Shown here in pieces: positions 25,781 to 34,728 of a stretch of 64,000 nucleotides of DNA (position 1 is the first letter of the stretch; each line of letters begins with the position of its first letter). Below the pieces are notes generated by a model that saw only the letters and a list, made by a program, of their open reading frames with translations, made no database searches and had not been told where the DNA came from. This DNA is from Arthrobacter globiformis. GTDB lineage: Bacteria; Actinomycetota; Actinomycetes; Actinomycetales; Micrococcaceae. The position numbers were made by a program, and so were the translations under genes. Location: positions 2,542,001 to 2,606,000 of the forward strand of contig NZ_JAUSZX010000001.1 of the NCBI RefSeq assembly GCF_030818015.1, given 5' to 3'.

Positions 25781-26823
25781 ATGAGAGCCCGTGCGTCGGA
25801 CGAACCCCACGCCATGCAAGCCAGCTGGAGCTGCTGTTCGACCTCACTTTCGTGGTCGCTGTCGCCAGCCTTACAGCGCAACTGGCGCACGGGATCGCTG
25901 AAGATCATCTAGCAGGGTCGATCCTGCCGTTCCTGCAGGTGTTCTTCGCGATCTAGTGGGCGTGGATGAACTTCACCTGGTTTGCGTCTGCGTTCGACAC
26001 GGACGACGATGCGCTTTACCGGCTGCTGACGATGCTGCAAATGGGAGGCGTGCTGCTGCTGGGTGCAGGTGTGCCGGAGGCCTTCAACGACGGTGACTAT
26101 CTGGGGGTCACCCTGGGCTTTATTGTGTCCTTCAACTGGGGTGGGTCCTGCGGTTGGTGTTGCAGGAGGCGGGGTAAAATAGCGAGCACCACGAACGCGA
26201 CGAGCTGCAGCTGCCCCGGCAACAACCGCGAATCCGACCGCGTATCGTAAGGCCGTCCGGCGGCTGGCCGGATTCTGTTCGGCGAAAGCGTGTTGGCCGC
26301 ATCGAATGGCGTGGCCGCTGCATTGAGATCCGGCGGCGTGAGCGCATACTTGGTTGCTGTCTCGGCCTCCAGCCTCGTGCTGTTGTTCGCCCTGTGGTGG
26401 TTGTACTTCCTCCAGCCGGCGGGTGAGACATTGTCCAAAAATCGTGACAAATCATACCTGTGGGGATACTGGCACTTCGCCATCTTTGCGGCCTTAGCCG
26501 CCCTCGGCGCAGGCCTCGAAGTTGCGATCACGCTCCCGCTGACCGGACCTCAGCCCCTGGCGCAGGCGTTTATCGCCGGGCACTGCGTCGCGATTCCGAC
26601 CGCCGTTTTAATGGGATTGTTGTGGGCGATTCTCGCGCCGCTCACCGTCCGGCGAGTCATCCGCCCGTCGGTGATATTGCCAGCGGTGGGGACGGTGCTG
26701 GCGATTCCGGCTAGCGTCAGTGCGATCGGGGTTGCCGGAGTGGTGGGCGGAATCGCGGTTGTGAGTGCAGTGGTCGTCGTGGTGACGGTGTTGCAACCCG
26801 GACAGAAGCGGGAAGCAAGCTGA
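25781..26823 (+). pseudogene. ltrA: low temperature requirement A (LtrA) family membrane protein, inactivated
   Basis: LtrA-family text is spread over several frames: LELLFDLTFVVAVA and LTAQLAHGIAEDH near 25830-25910, a nonsense TAG (25954-25956) where Trp is expected before WMNFTWFAS, then LLTMLQMGGVLLLGAGVPEAFNDGDY, and after a further shift GESVLAASNGVAAAL with YLWGYWHFAIFAALAALGAG. The C-terminal half (26290-26823) is one clean 177-codon frame. The stop plus at least two frameshifts make this a genuine pseudogene. It lies between the ECF41 gene and its COE genes. Confidence 0.8.
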
Positions 26824-26935
26824 TCGATCACGGATCCTGCCGCGTGGCACTTTTCGGCTGTTCCGAAAGTTGGCCCAGACAAGCCCCCGGAGTTACGAAC
26901 TTTGGCGCTGAACTAGCGTGCAATTTTCCCAACGC

Positions 26936-26962
26936 TGTCACAGATTGATTTGGTTCCCGGTC
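26936..26962 (+). promoter_or_regulatory. ECF41-type promoter upstream of first NmrA-like gene
   Basis: TGTCACA, 15 nt, CGGTC. TGTCACA is the published ECF41 -35 element and the -10 consensus is CGTC. The same elements at identical spacing precede the second NmrA-like gene. Confidence 0.7.
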
Positions 26963-26974
26963 ATAGCTGGTGGA

Positions 26975-26994
26975 CGGAATGTCACGACATTCCG
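26975..26994 (+). promoter_or_regulatory. perfect 9-bp dyad in the 5' leader
   Basis: CGGAATGTC-AC-GACATTCCG, between the ECF41-type promoter and the ribosome site. In the paralogue's leader the right arm has degenerated. It could be an operator or a leader hairpin. Confidence 0.5.
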
Positions 26995-27022
26995 CTAAGC
27001 CATTATCGAAGGGAAAATCATC

Positions 27023-27769
27023 ATGAAGATCGTTGTTATCGGCGGCACTGGCCTGATCGGCAAGCAGGTTGTGGAGATCCTAAGCAGTCAGGGCCATGAG
27101 GCGAAAGCGGCGTCCCCTTCCACCGGGGTGGATTCGGTGACCGGCCAGGGATTGGATGAGGCGATGGCGGGGGCGGACGTAGTTGTCGACCTGACGAACA
27201 CCGCCGATTTCGATGAGAAGGTAGTCGTTCCCTTCTTCTCCACTTCATCCCACAATCTTCTCGCCGCCGAGCAAAAGGCAGGCGTGCAACATCATGTGGC
27301 TCTGTCCGTCGTTGGAACCGACCGTATCGGGGCCGCCAGCTACTTTGCCGGAAAGACTGCGCAGGAGAAGGCTGTTAGAGAAGGCGGAGTGCCGTACACC
27401 ATTCTGCGGGCCACTCAATTCTTCGAGTTCATCCCGATGATCGCTGACGCCGGAACACGCGGCGGGTCGGTTTATGTGACAAGTCACCTGATGCAGCCCA
27501 TGGCTGCTGCAGACGTTGCTCGCATTGTGGCGGAGACGGCGGTCTCGCCTGCGATTGACGGCGTCCTTGAAATGGCGGGCCCTGAGCGCGCAGGACTTAA
27601 TGAATTCGTGGGTCGGGTTCTCGCGGCCCGCAATGATTCCCGCCCAGTGGTCATTGATACCGAAGCCGGCTACTTCGGTATACCGATCGAAGAGACAAGC
27701 ATCGTTCCCGTCGGTGAAACCCGCATCGGGGACATCACCCTCAAGGAGTGGCTGAACTTGACGTCATAG
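27023..27769 (+). CDS. NmrA-like NAD(P)-binding epimerase/oxidoreductase
   Basis: A 248-residue atypical SDR with the N-terminal dinucleotide motif VVIGGTGLIGKQ (residues 4-15), VDLTN (Rossmann strand 4) and a C-terminal half typical of NmrA/SDR_a5 proteins (ALSVVGTDR, YTILRATQFFEF). It lacks the YxxxK catalytic pair, as is usual in the group, so redox or sensor roles are both possible. It is an expected ECF41 target ('E' of COE) and has an ECF41-type promoter 60 bp upstream. It is about 50-60 percent similar by eye to the next gene. Confidence 0.88.
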   Translation: MKIVVIGGTGLIGKQVVEILSSQGHEAKAASPSTGVDSVTGQGLDEAMAGADVVVDLTNTADFDEKVVVPFFSTSSHNLLAAEQKAGVQHHVALSVVGTDRIGAASYFAGKTAQEKAVREGGVPYTILRATQFFEFIPMIADAGTRGGSVYVTSHLMQPMAAADVARIVAETAVSPAIDGVLEMAGPERAGLNEFVGRVLAARNDSRPVVIDTEAGYFGIPIEETSIVPVGETRIGDITLKEWLNLTS

Positions 27770-28046
27770 CACGGCCTGTAGCTACGTCTCCGCGACTATA
27801 GGAGATTTCGCCAGCAGCGTTTCTCCCGATTAACGGACGCTACCCAGCTCCGGACACCATAGCCAGGACATCGGCTAGCTCGGCAGCAGCATGACCGCAG
27901 GCTGGAATTCACCCGCGTTGAACCCGGACCATCTCTCCGGGCGTTACAAGGGTTGGCACCTGACCTATGGCGTCCCATTGTGAGCCTGTCTACGACACCC
28001 ACTATGACGCAGTACCCGGACGCGGATGAAGCAATCTTCCTCAGGC

Positions 28047-28073
28047 TGTCACAGATTGCGTTGGCACACGGTC
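28047..28073 (+). promoter_or_regulatory. ECF41-type promoter upstream of second NmrA-like gene
   Basis: TGTCACA, 15 nt, CGGTC, and the flanking GATTG and AGCTGGTGGACGGA blocks are shared with the first copy. The duplication therefore included the promoter. Confidence 0.7.
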
Positions 28074-28130
28074 ACAGCTGGTGGACGGATGTCACTGCAT
28101 CCCTCTGCGTCACTTATCGGAAGGAAGATC

Positions 28131-28874
28131 ATGAAGATCGTAGTTATCGGCGGAACCGGACTCATCGGGTCGAAACTGGTCAACAAGCTCGGCGAACACG
28201 GACACGAAGCAGTGGCCGCTTCCCCTGACTCGGGTGTGAACACCCTCACCGGCGAAGGCCTCGCGGACGTGCTGCAGGGCGCCGACACTGTAGTCGACGT
28301 GTCGAACTCGCCCTCGTTTGAAGATGCAGCTGTGCTGAACTTCTTCACTACGTCCACCCGCAACCAGCTCGCCGCGGAGAAGGAAGCCGGTGTCGGCCAC
28401 CACGTCGCACTGTCGGTCGTCGGCACCGAGCGTTTGGCCGAGAGCGGCTACTTCCGGGCGAAAATCGCCCAGGAGAAGCTCATCAAGGAATCAGGTGTCC
28501 CGTACTCCATTGTCCATGCGACGCAGTTTTTCGAGTTCGTCAAGAGCATCGCACAGGCCGCGACCGACGGAAACACCGTTCGTCTGTCACCCGCGCTGAT
28601 TCAGCCCATGGCCGCTGAGGACGTAGCCACCGCTGTTGCCCGCACCGCCGTCGGAAGTCCACAAAATGCCACCATCGAGGTCGCCGGCCCCGAGCAATTC
28701 GGTCTCGACGAGCTCATCCGCAAGCGCCTCAGCTTCCAAGGCGACCCCCGCGAGGTCGTCACCGACCCCAACGCACGCTACTTCAACGCCCTGCTCCAGG
28801 ATCGCGAACTGCTCCCCGGCAACGAAGCGACCATTTATAACACCCGCTTCGAAGAATGGCTGAACCAGCAGTAG
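28131..28874 (+). CDS. NmrA-like NAD(P)-binding epimerase/oxidoreductase, paralogue
   Basis: A 247-residue paralogue of the preceding gene, with the same motif order: VVIGGTGLIGSK, VVDVSNSPSFED, HVALSVVGTERL, FFEFVKSIAQAA and QPMAAEDVA. The ATG at 28131 is preceded by GGAAGGA and aligns with the first copy's start; the 35 codons upstream in frame cross the promoter and are not coding. A strong terminator follows, so this gene is probably transcribed alone from its ECF41-type promoter. Confidence 0.9.
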   Translation: MKIVVIGGTGLIGSKLVNKLGEHGHEAVAASPDSGVNTLTGEGLADVLQGADTVVDVSNSPSFEDAAVLNFFTTSTRNQLAAEKEAGVGHHVALSVVGTERLAESGYFRAKIAQEKLIKESGVPYSIVHATQFFEFVKSIAQAATDGNTVRLSPALIQPMAAEDVATAVARTAVGSPQNATIEVAGPEQFGLDELIRKRLSFQGDPREVVTDPNARYFNALLQDRELLPGNEATIYNTRFEEWLNQQ

Positions 28875-28883
28875 CCGGACAGC

Positions 28884-28936
28884 GCGGGGTGCCCTTCACA
28901 GAGGACGTTGAAGGGCACCCCGCTCCCCAGCTTTTT
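28884..28936 (+). terminator. strong rho-independent terminator
   Basis: A perfect 15-bp stem (GCGGGGTGCCCTTCA and complement, 28884-28898 / 28909-28923), 10-nt loop, with a TTTTT run at 28932-28936. Confidence 0.8.
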
Positions 28937-28971
28937 CGATAGAAGGCAATACTTTCTGAAAGCAGACCGCC

Positions 28972-29415
28972 ATGGGCAATCACATTCGCTTGAACCAAGC
29001 CGTACCAGCGGCATACAAGACCTTGCTGCTCCTTAACGACGAATCCTCTACCGCGGCCGGTGTAGCAGGCCTGGAACCCCTCCTCATCGAGCTCGTCAAG
29101 ATTCGCTGCTCCCAAATCAACGGCTGCGCGTTCTGCCTGAGGATGCACATCCGCGACGCCATCTCCCACGGCGAAACCCAGGACCGCCTCGCCATCCTGC
29201 CCGCCTGGCGGGATACCGGGTACTTCACCCCAGAAGAGAGACATGCCCTCGCCATCGCAGAGAGCACAACCCTGATCTCCGACCGGCTGACCCTGCCCCA
29301 AGACGAAGTGGCAGCACTCAACGACGACCAGATAGCCGCAGTGGAATGGGTGGCAATCACAATCAACGCGTTCAACCGGGTGGCAATCTCCAGCCACTAC
29401 GACGTCCGCAACTGA
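28972..29415 (+). CDS. carboxymuconolactone decarboxylase / AhpD-like protein
   Basis: A 147-residue AhpD-like all-helical protein. The core is IRCSQINGCAFCLRMHIRDA (residues 43-62) with the CxxC pair and following His, and an upstream Glu in LIELVKI, as in peroxidase-cofactor AhpD proteins. It probably works as a thiol-disulphide or alkylhydroperoxidase partner, or in detoxifying reactions. It is a standard member ('C') of ECF41 COE sets. Only a weak ribosome site is visible. Confidence 0.9.
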   Translation: MGNHIRLNQAVPAAYKTLLLLNDESSTAAGVAGLEPLLIELVKIRCSQINGCAFCLRMHIRDAISHGETQDRLAILPAWRDTGYFTPEERHALAIAESTTLISDRLTLPQDEVAALNDDQIAAVEWVAITINAFNRVAISSHYDVRN

Positions 29416-29461
29416 ACTCGGGCATCCAGCGGTACGCTCGGGGAGTCGTCAGGATAAACGC

Positions 29462-29824
29462 TGAGGCTGGCCCAGGCGTACGTGCGGGCACTTCGGGCAG
29501 ACGACCGTCCCGGGCAGATCATCAACGTCGCCTCCACCGGCGGATTCAAGCCCAACATCGACTTCGAGGCCTACGACGCCTCCAAGGGCGGCGTCGTCAT
29601 GCTGACCCGCTCGCTGGCGCTGAATCTCGCCAAGTTCGGCATCCGCGTCAACGGCATCGCTCCCGGACTCGTCAGGACGCCCGGTGTCGGTGCAATGGAT
29701 GAGAACTCCACCGCGAGCGTCAACCAGGTCACCGGGCGTGTCCTCCTCAAGCGACTCGGCGGGCCCCGACGACATCGCCAAGGTCGCCCTGTTCCTGGCC
29801 AGCAACGCTGCCCTCATCTCCTAA
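29462..29824 (+). pseudogene. short-chain dehydrogenase/reductase, N-terminally deleted and frameshifted
   Basis: Only the second half of an SDR remains: IINVASTGG, then YDASKGGVVMLTRSLA with the intact YxxxK, and INGIAPGLVRTPG-type text. Near 29760 the frame shifts to GPDDIAKVALFLASNAALIS and stops at 29824. The nucleotide-binding half is missing. It would have been the 'O' (oxidoreductase) of the COE set. Confidence 0.75.
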
Positions 29825-29884
29825 CGCGCACCCGCGCCCCCAAGCCCAGCCCCAACAACACCCCACCCCAAGGAGTCACGCCAA

Positions 29885-30205
29885 ATGACCGACTACGAGC
29901 AGACCCCCATGCAGAGGATGATGGGCGACTTCGCCCCTACCTTCGTGTCTCTGACCGACGAGGTGCTCTTCGGTCAGGTGTGGTCCCGGCCCGAGCTATC
30001 CCGCCGCGACCGCAGCCTTGCCACGATCAGCAGCCTCGTCTCGACAGGAAACATCGAGCAGCTCGAAGCGCACATCCCCATGGGTATCGCCAACGGACTG
30101 ACCAAGGAAGAGATCATCGAAGCGATCACTCATGTCGCGTTCTACGCCGGCTGGCCGCGCGCGGTCTCCGCCCTCACCCTCGCCCAGCGCATTCTCACCA
30201 AGTAG
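29885..30205 (+). CDS. carboxymuconolactone decarboxylase family protein
   Basis: A 106-residue member of the CMD family of the gamma-carboxymuconolactone decarboxylase type: RDRSLATISSLVSTGNIEQL, HIPMGIANGLTKEEIIEAITHVAFYAGWP. The redox CxxC is absent, as in true decarboxylase-like members. AAGGAGTC precedes the ATG at 7-8 nt. It is the only intact gene in the decayed stretch 29462-31023 and so may still be expressed. Confidence 0.88.
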   Translation: MTDYEQTPMQRMMGDFAPTFVSLTDEVLFGQVWSRPELSRRDRSLATISSLVSTGNIEQLEAHIPMGIANGLTKEEIIEAITHVAFYAGWPRAVSALTLAQRILTK

Positions 30206-30226
30206 CACCCCCGAAAAGGAAAAATT

Positions 30227-30625
30227 ATGATCATCGAACCCCAGCGCGAGACCATCCTGAACCCGGAAGCACAGTTCCCCGGCGGAGTGTGCCTCGACGT
30301 CATCGCAGCACCACACGGACCCAGCAGCGCTCGACAATGGCGAAAGTACGCTTCCAGCCCGGAGTCCGCACCGCCTGGCACTCCCACGCCCGCGGCCAGT
30401 ACCTGCAAGTCACTGACGGCATCGTCCGGTTCGGCGACCGCGACGGCAACATCATCGAAGTCCACCCCGACCAGACCCTCTACAGACCCCCGGCGAAGAG
30501 CACTGGCACGCAGCAGCCCCCGGGATGTTTATGGAACATATCGTGCTCCTGGAAGCCGACGACGGCGCCGACATCGCCTCCTGGTGGGCGAGCAAATCAC
30601 CGACGACGGGTTCGAAGGCCGCTAA
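30227..30625 (+). pseudogene. cupin-domain protein, multiply frameshifted
   Basis: The start (MIIEPQRETILNPEAQFPGG) has AAAGGAAAAA upstream. The cupin core is in a second frame (VRFQPGVRTAWHSHARGQYL, the metal-binding HxH..), the next strand (MFMEHIVLLEADDGAD) in a third, and the end (GEQITDDGFEGR) back in the first. Three or more indels within 400 bp rule out a working product. Confidence 0.75.
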
Positions 30626-30683
30626 ACCGTCCCGCCCATCCCCTCCTGTACCGATCACTAACCCTGGAAGGCACTACCTCCTC

Positions 30684-31023
30684 ATGCGCGCAACCACCTC
30701 CGCGCACCCGGCGACGTCGGCGTCGAAGACCGCGGCAAACCCACCATCCAGCACCCCACCGACGCGATCATCAAGGTCGCCGCAGCGTGTGTTGCGGATC
30801 CGATTTGTGGCCCTACCGCGGCACCGTTCCCACCGACGAGCCACATCCGATGGGGCACGAATACGTCAGCATCGTCGAGGAGATCGGCGACGACGTCCAC
30901 ACCATCCAGGTCGGCCAGTTCGTCGTCGGCGACAACACCTGTCAGATCTGCCGCTCCGGTTACCAGTCCAGCTGCATCCATCGCGAGGTGATATCCGTGG
31001 CCTCTTCATGCCTTCACCGTTAG
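30684..31023 (+). pseudogene. zinc-dependent alcohol dehydrogenase, 5' fragment
   Basis: An MDR alcohol dehydrogenase N-terminus: ATG at 30684, early residues in one frame, a shift near 30780, then CGSDLWPYRG-like text, PMGHEYVSIVEEIG (catalytic zinc His/Glu) and CQICRSGYQSSC (structural zinc cysteines). The sequence diverges after about residue 105, so the cofactor-binding domain is lost. It is the last member of the decayed cluster. Confidence 0.75.
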
Positions 31024-31069
31024 AGCGTCATGCGCAGCAAGCTGGCCAAGTCAAGGAGTTTGTCGGGGG

Positions 31070-31539
31070 TCACCCGGTGGTTTGGAGCCAGAAGACGGCT
31101 TTTTCTTCCTCCGTGAAGTATTTCGTTGGGCACTTGGGCGGCGCCAGCCGCAGAAGGGTGTGGGCGATGACGCGGTCGACCGGGGTATCGCCCAGGATGG
31201 CGAACGCCGTGACGGCGGCTGCTTCACAATAAAGGCTGATTGCTGTCCGACTGACGGAGCCGACGCCGCTGACCTGTAGCAGCACGGCTCCGGGCTTTCC
31301 TCCGGTGAGCGCCAGCAGTTCTGCACCTGTCCGGATACAGTCATCGTCTGTGATGCGGGTGTTGGGCCGCAGGATGATCCGGGTACTCCCGGACTCAGGC
31401 GGTCGACGGCGAAGTCTGAGTAGCTCTCGGTAAGAAGGAGATCCGGCGAGGGCATGGTCAGGGCTTCCGCAGGAGTCCGGACCAGGATCGTGGGCTCCGG
31501 GAGCGGCTCCCGGTTTTCGGTGAGAGGTTGAATTGTCAT
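31070..31539 (-). pseudogene. STAS-like (DUF7793-type) protein, one frameshift
   Basis: Begins MTIQPLTENREPL at 31539 and shifts frame near 31390. The downstream frame reads GSTRIILRPNTRITDDDC, then VSGVGSVSRTAISLY, LGDTPVDRVIAHTLL and PTKYFTEEEKAVFWL. The strand-helix order and the closing 'PVDRV...F.SE..A..WL' resemble a small actinobacterial STAS-like family, which may act in partner switching. Assignment by recall; a single shift could also be a sequencing error. Confidence 0.5.
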
Positions 31540-32090
31540 TGACTCCCCCAAGTCGTTGCATCAACCGCAGCATCGCCGCCGGCTGGTCGTCCCGGGCACG
31601 TTGCGGCCGGGTTTCCGTCAGGCTATATCGAAAACGGTGGCTCGTCGAGCAACTGGCCGTCCGTACGGGAAGAGTAGCCCTGGCCGGGATCAGCGGTATA
31701 GGAGGAACGATCCACAACAAACCCCGCTGCAGCGTTTTACACACAGCCTCATTGCCGTCCACGACTTCCTTAATCGTCGTGAACCTCGGTGAGACGGCGG
31801 CCACGACTGTTCCGTCTGCTGCAGTCAGCCGAAAATATCTCTGAACGCTTCACACAATGATGCCGCTGCGTGTGCGTGCGCCGATCGAGCTGACGCTTAC
31901 CCCTCACCCACGTCGCGGTGGACCTGATTCAAGAGATTGACATAGAAAGACGGCACCGCCTACATCGTGGTCAGGACGCCAGTGCCACACCTGCCTACCT
32001 CGAAGTCGACTGCGAGCTCGCAAAGGGGGGCTGAAACAGACCATGATCGTCACTGCTTAAACCGTCACGTTCAGGTGCGGCGGACGGAAG
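31540..32090. other. intergenic, nothing recognised
   Basis: About 550 bp. A promoter-like TTGACA-N18-TACATC occurs at 31937-31966 on the plus strand but leads to no plus-strand gene. The open minus frame over 31540-31804 lacks protein-like features. Confidence 0.4.
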
Positions 32091-33167
32091 TTAGTCGCCG
32101 GGGCTGCATGGCTTGATGGCGGCCGGGGCAGGTTCGCCGGCTCTCAGCTCCCTGATCTTGGCTATACGTGTTTTTGTTTCCGGGTCCGCTTCGAGCTTCG
32201 CGTAGACAGGCGCGCCCGCCGACTTGAACGCGGCAAGCTCGTTTTCAGTCGCCGTGACAACGGTGCCACCGTCCTTACAGAAGTTGGCGGCGTCGTCCGC
32301 GGACGTGGTCATGGCGTCGGCCGCCCAGGTACGGGTAGCTGCCGCAGCGTCCTGGAGGGCCTGCCGCTGAGCCTCGCTCAGGGCTTGAAAGCTGTGGGTG
32401 TTGGCCACGAGGGAGTTCAACTTTGAATAAAGCACCACGTTAGCGGCCGCAGTCGTGGGCTGAGGCAAGGACTTGGCCCCCAAGAACGACGACTCCGCCG
32501 CGACAACTTCTCCGGCGGCAACGCCCTCTGGGAACGCATCACCCACAAGATCGTCGGGGGTGGCCCCGAACGCCTTCAGCAACGCATACGTGGTGTCGGA
32601 GCGGGGAGCCCGCACCGTCTTCCCGGCAAGATCTGAAGGCTTGAGTACCGGTCCGCGGAAGGAGAAGAGCATTCGCGTGCCTTCGGGGAACAGGGCCAGA
32701 CCGGACACACCGACTTTGTCCAGTCCTCCCAGCATCTCGTCCGCAATGGCGGGCTCCGCCACTTTTGCCATGAGGGCATTTGATGTCACCAGGAACGGGG
32801 CGTGCAAGGCGGCGAACGAACTCACACCTTCGGTGTCCCAAGCCCGGGCGGGAATGAGACCCATATCGAAGTCGCCGGCAATCACTCCGCGTGCCACGGC
32901 TTGATCCCAGTCGTCCTTGTCCTCGCCTACGGCCTTCCAGACAGGTTCGATGAGGACTCTGCCGCCTGAGAGTTCCTTGACCTGGCGGGAGAATTCTTCG
33001 ATCTGGGCGGCGGCCGGGCGGCCGGGTTCGTCATCGGTGGCAATCCGCAGGGTTTTGGTTTGTTCCGTGGCAGGCGGGCTGGCGGTGGGCGCACTGCACC
33101 CTGATGCGGCCAGAATCCCGATTAGACCCGCGGCCACCGTGCCGATGAATTTGAACCGTTGTTTCAT
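32091..33167 (-). CDS. TRAP-transporter substrate-binding lipoprotein (DctP family)
   Basis: A 358-residue protein with a signal peptide and lipobox ASGC (Cys near residue 24), then the DctP fold: KTLRIATDDEPG, the segment FDMGLIPARAWDTEGV, LALFPEGTRMLFS, LAGKTVRAPRSD with the conserved Arg that binds substrate carboxylate, and LVANTHSFQALSE. It would bind a carboxylic acid outside the cell. No DctQ or DctM permease genes are next to it, so it is an orphan binding protein or works with a distant permease. The second ATG is used because the signal peptide starts there. Confidence 0.85.
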   Translation of the reverse strand: MKQRFKFIGTVAAGLIGILAASGCSAPTASPPATEQTKTLRIATDDEPGRPAAAQIEEFSRQVKELSGGRVLIEPVWKAVGEDKDDWDQAVARGVIAGDFDMGLIPARAWDTEGVSSFAALHAPFLVTSNALMAKVAEPAIADEMLGGLDKVGVSGLALFPEGTRMLFSFRGPVLKPSDLAGKTVRAPRSDTTYALLKAFGATPDDLVGDAFPEGVAAGEVVAAESSFLGAKSLPQPTTAAANVVLYSKLNSLVANTHSFQALSEAQRQALQDAAAATRTWAADAMTTSADDAANFCKDGGTVVTATENELAAFKSAGAPVYAKLEADPETKTRIAKIRELRAGEPAPAAIKPCSPGD

Positions 33168-33432
33168 GTCCACGCGCCTTCCGGATGATGAACCAGTGGG
33201 ACAGACATCAGGGATAAGCGTGAAGCAGTGGTAGACGTAGCGTCGCCAGTAATGGGGGTCCCTGAGGAATGCTGCGCTTCCTCCCGCCATTGTTCAGCTG
33301 ACAGCGAAGGAGTATCTTGCGGATAGCCACGTTGTGTAGCGTCGATGCACGGCTGATCGGGGCCTCGACGGCCAGCCGGGGAGGATGTGGAGATTGCTTT
33401 CCTTTTTCGGCCTATCCAGTCGAGGATGTCGT

Positions 33433-33789
33433 TCATTCTGTGGTGGCGGGCGGTGTGTTTATCGGTACCAGCCAGCCGACGGAGCGTTCAAAGTTGGAAG
33501 CGAGTGTCCGTGTTCTCGGTCCAGTGCTGCCAAGGGTGGAGAAGTAGATAACACCGGCGTGGGCACCTATGGCGTCGAGTCGTTCTCTGACCCATACCTT
33601 GGCGTCTTTCAGGCTCTTCATGGGAATGGTTTCCCTGGTTGTGTGGGAACCACTCAGGCGGATACCCAGCTGAAAGTCCCCTTCTTGCGGATGCTCGGGC
33701 TGGTGGACGGAATCGCTCTCGTCGCGCCTGCTGATTAGGACTTGCGCGGAGGCCTCAAGAATTTGAAGGGTCCACGTGGTAACTGCCAT
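33433..33789 (-). CDS. hypothetical protein
   Basis: 118 residues starting MAVTTWTLQIL with GGAG upstream. Hydrophilic, mixed composition, no TM segment. The middle (MKSLKDAKVWVRERLDAIG) is a plausible amphipathic helix and the end VGWLVPINTPPATTE looks natural. No family recognised. Confidence 0.45.
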   Translation of the reverse strand: MAVTTWTLQILEASAQVLISRRDESDSVHQPEHPQEGDFQLGIRLSGSHTTRETIPMKSLKDAKVWVRERLDAIGAHAGVIYFSTLGSTGPRTRTLASNFERSVGWLVPINTPPATTE

Positions 33790-34101
33790 GCGTGTACTTC
33801 TCCATCCTGAGTCGCGAGATAACCGTCTCCACGGTGTCCTCATCGCTGACCACGCATGCAGGTCCGGTAACGTCAGCTAAACCACCCAGACTTTTCAGAT
33901 ACAGCATGAATTGTTCCGAGCTGGACTGTTTGGAGTTCTTGCACCCTCTCTAGGGTAGTTGCGGGATGTGCCGACACATCCAACACTAGCCCCGGCGGAC
34001 CCCGTTGCACCTGAGCTCCAGAAATCGTTCCTGTGGCTTTGTTCGTCCCGCCGATACGCTGAAGGCAGTCGAAGGGCGGCATGGGGGCGCATAGTTAGAC
34101 G
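33790..34101. other. intergenic, nothing recognised
   Basis: 312 bp between a minus-strand hypothetical gene and the plus-strand gene at 34102. It probably holds both promoters, but none stands out. Confidence 0.35.
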
Positions 34102-34590
34102 ATGGCAACTTTTGATTCCCGGAGTTTTTACACGCGTGGTGACTCTTTCAGCGTTGGGGCTTCACGGGAACATGTCGAGCGTGCGCTCCTGGACTTTGGG
34201 GCGACGGATGTTCGTTTCAGTCAGCGCGGGCGCCTCAGCGCCATCGCGTTCAGGGCCTGCGGAAGGCAGTTCCGCATTGTCATCTCATTGCCGCAGCCCG
34301 ACGGAATCTCTGCTGTCCTGGGAGGCGCCGCGGATGTCCACGGCGAAGTTACAGCAAAAGTCCTGGAGCTCAATGCCCGCAGGGTTTGGCATGCCTTCGC
34401 CCTATCGACTGAGGCCAAACTCGCAGCGGTGGCAGCCGGGGTTGCCACTCTCGAATCGGAATTTCTCGCCCATGTGGTTCTCCCCGGGAACCGTACCGTG
34501 ATCGACGAACTCGAACCAGTCATTGCGTCTGCCTATCAGTCCGGGCAACATCCCTCAATCAGCAATACCGCTACACCGCGGGCCGATTAG
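34102..34590 (+). CDS. conserved phage/plasmid-associated hypothetical protein
   Basis: A 162-residue soluble protein. The pattern RQFRIVISLP, then a helix with ARRVWHAFALSTEAKLAAVAAGVATLESEFLAHVVLP, DGRTV-like GNRTVIDEL and a closing IASAYQSGQ matches a family I recall as recurrent in actinobacterial plasmids and prophages (normally '..RWRALAL.IKAKLEAVE.GI...EEEFLA.I.LPDG.TV'). Function unknown. Its presence next to an IS110 copy supports a mobile origin for this stretch. Confidence 0.7.
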   Translation: MATFDSRSFYTRGDSFSVGASREHVERALLDFGATDVRFSQRGRLSAIAFRACGRQFRIVISLPQPDGISAVLGGAADVHGEVTAKVLELNARRVWHAFALSTEAKLAAVAAGVATLESEFLAHVVLPGNRTVIDELEPVIASAYQSGQHPSISNTATPRAD

Positions 34591-34728
34591 ATGTATTGCC
34601 CATGGGTATCCGGTGGGTGGACGCGGTGTTTTGCGGGAGTTATTTCCGTAAAAGTGAGGACCTTCGTTTCCGCAGTCGAGTTACGGAGACAAAGGCAGCA
34701 ACGACCCATGTCAAGGCCTGTGCCTGGT

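Noticed and set aside
31937..31966. TTGACA-N18-TACATC promoter-like sequence
   Set aside because: No plus-strand gene follows within 2 kb; the next supported gene is on the other strand.
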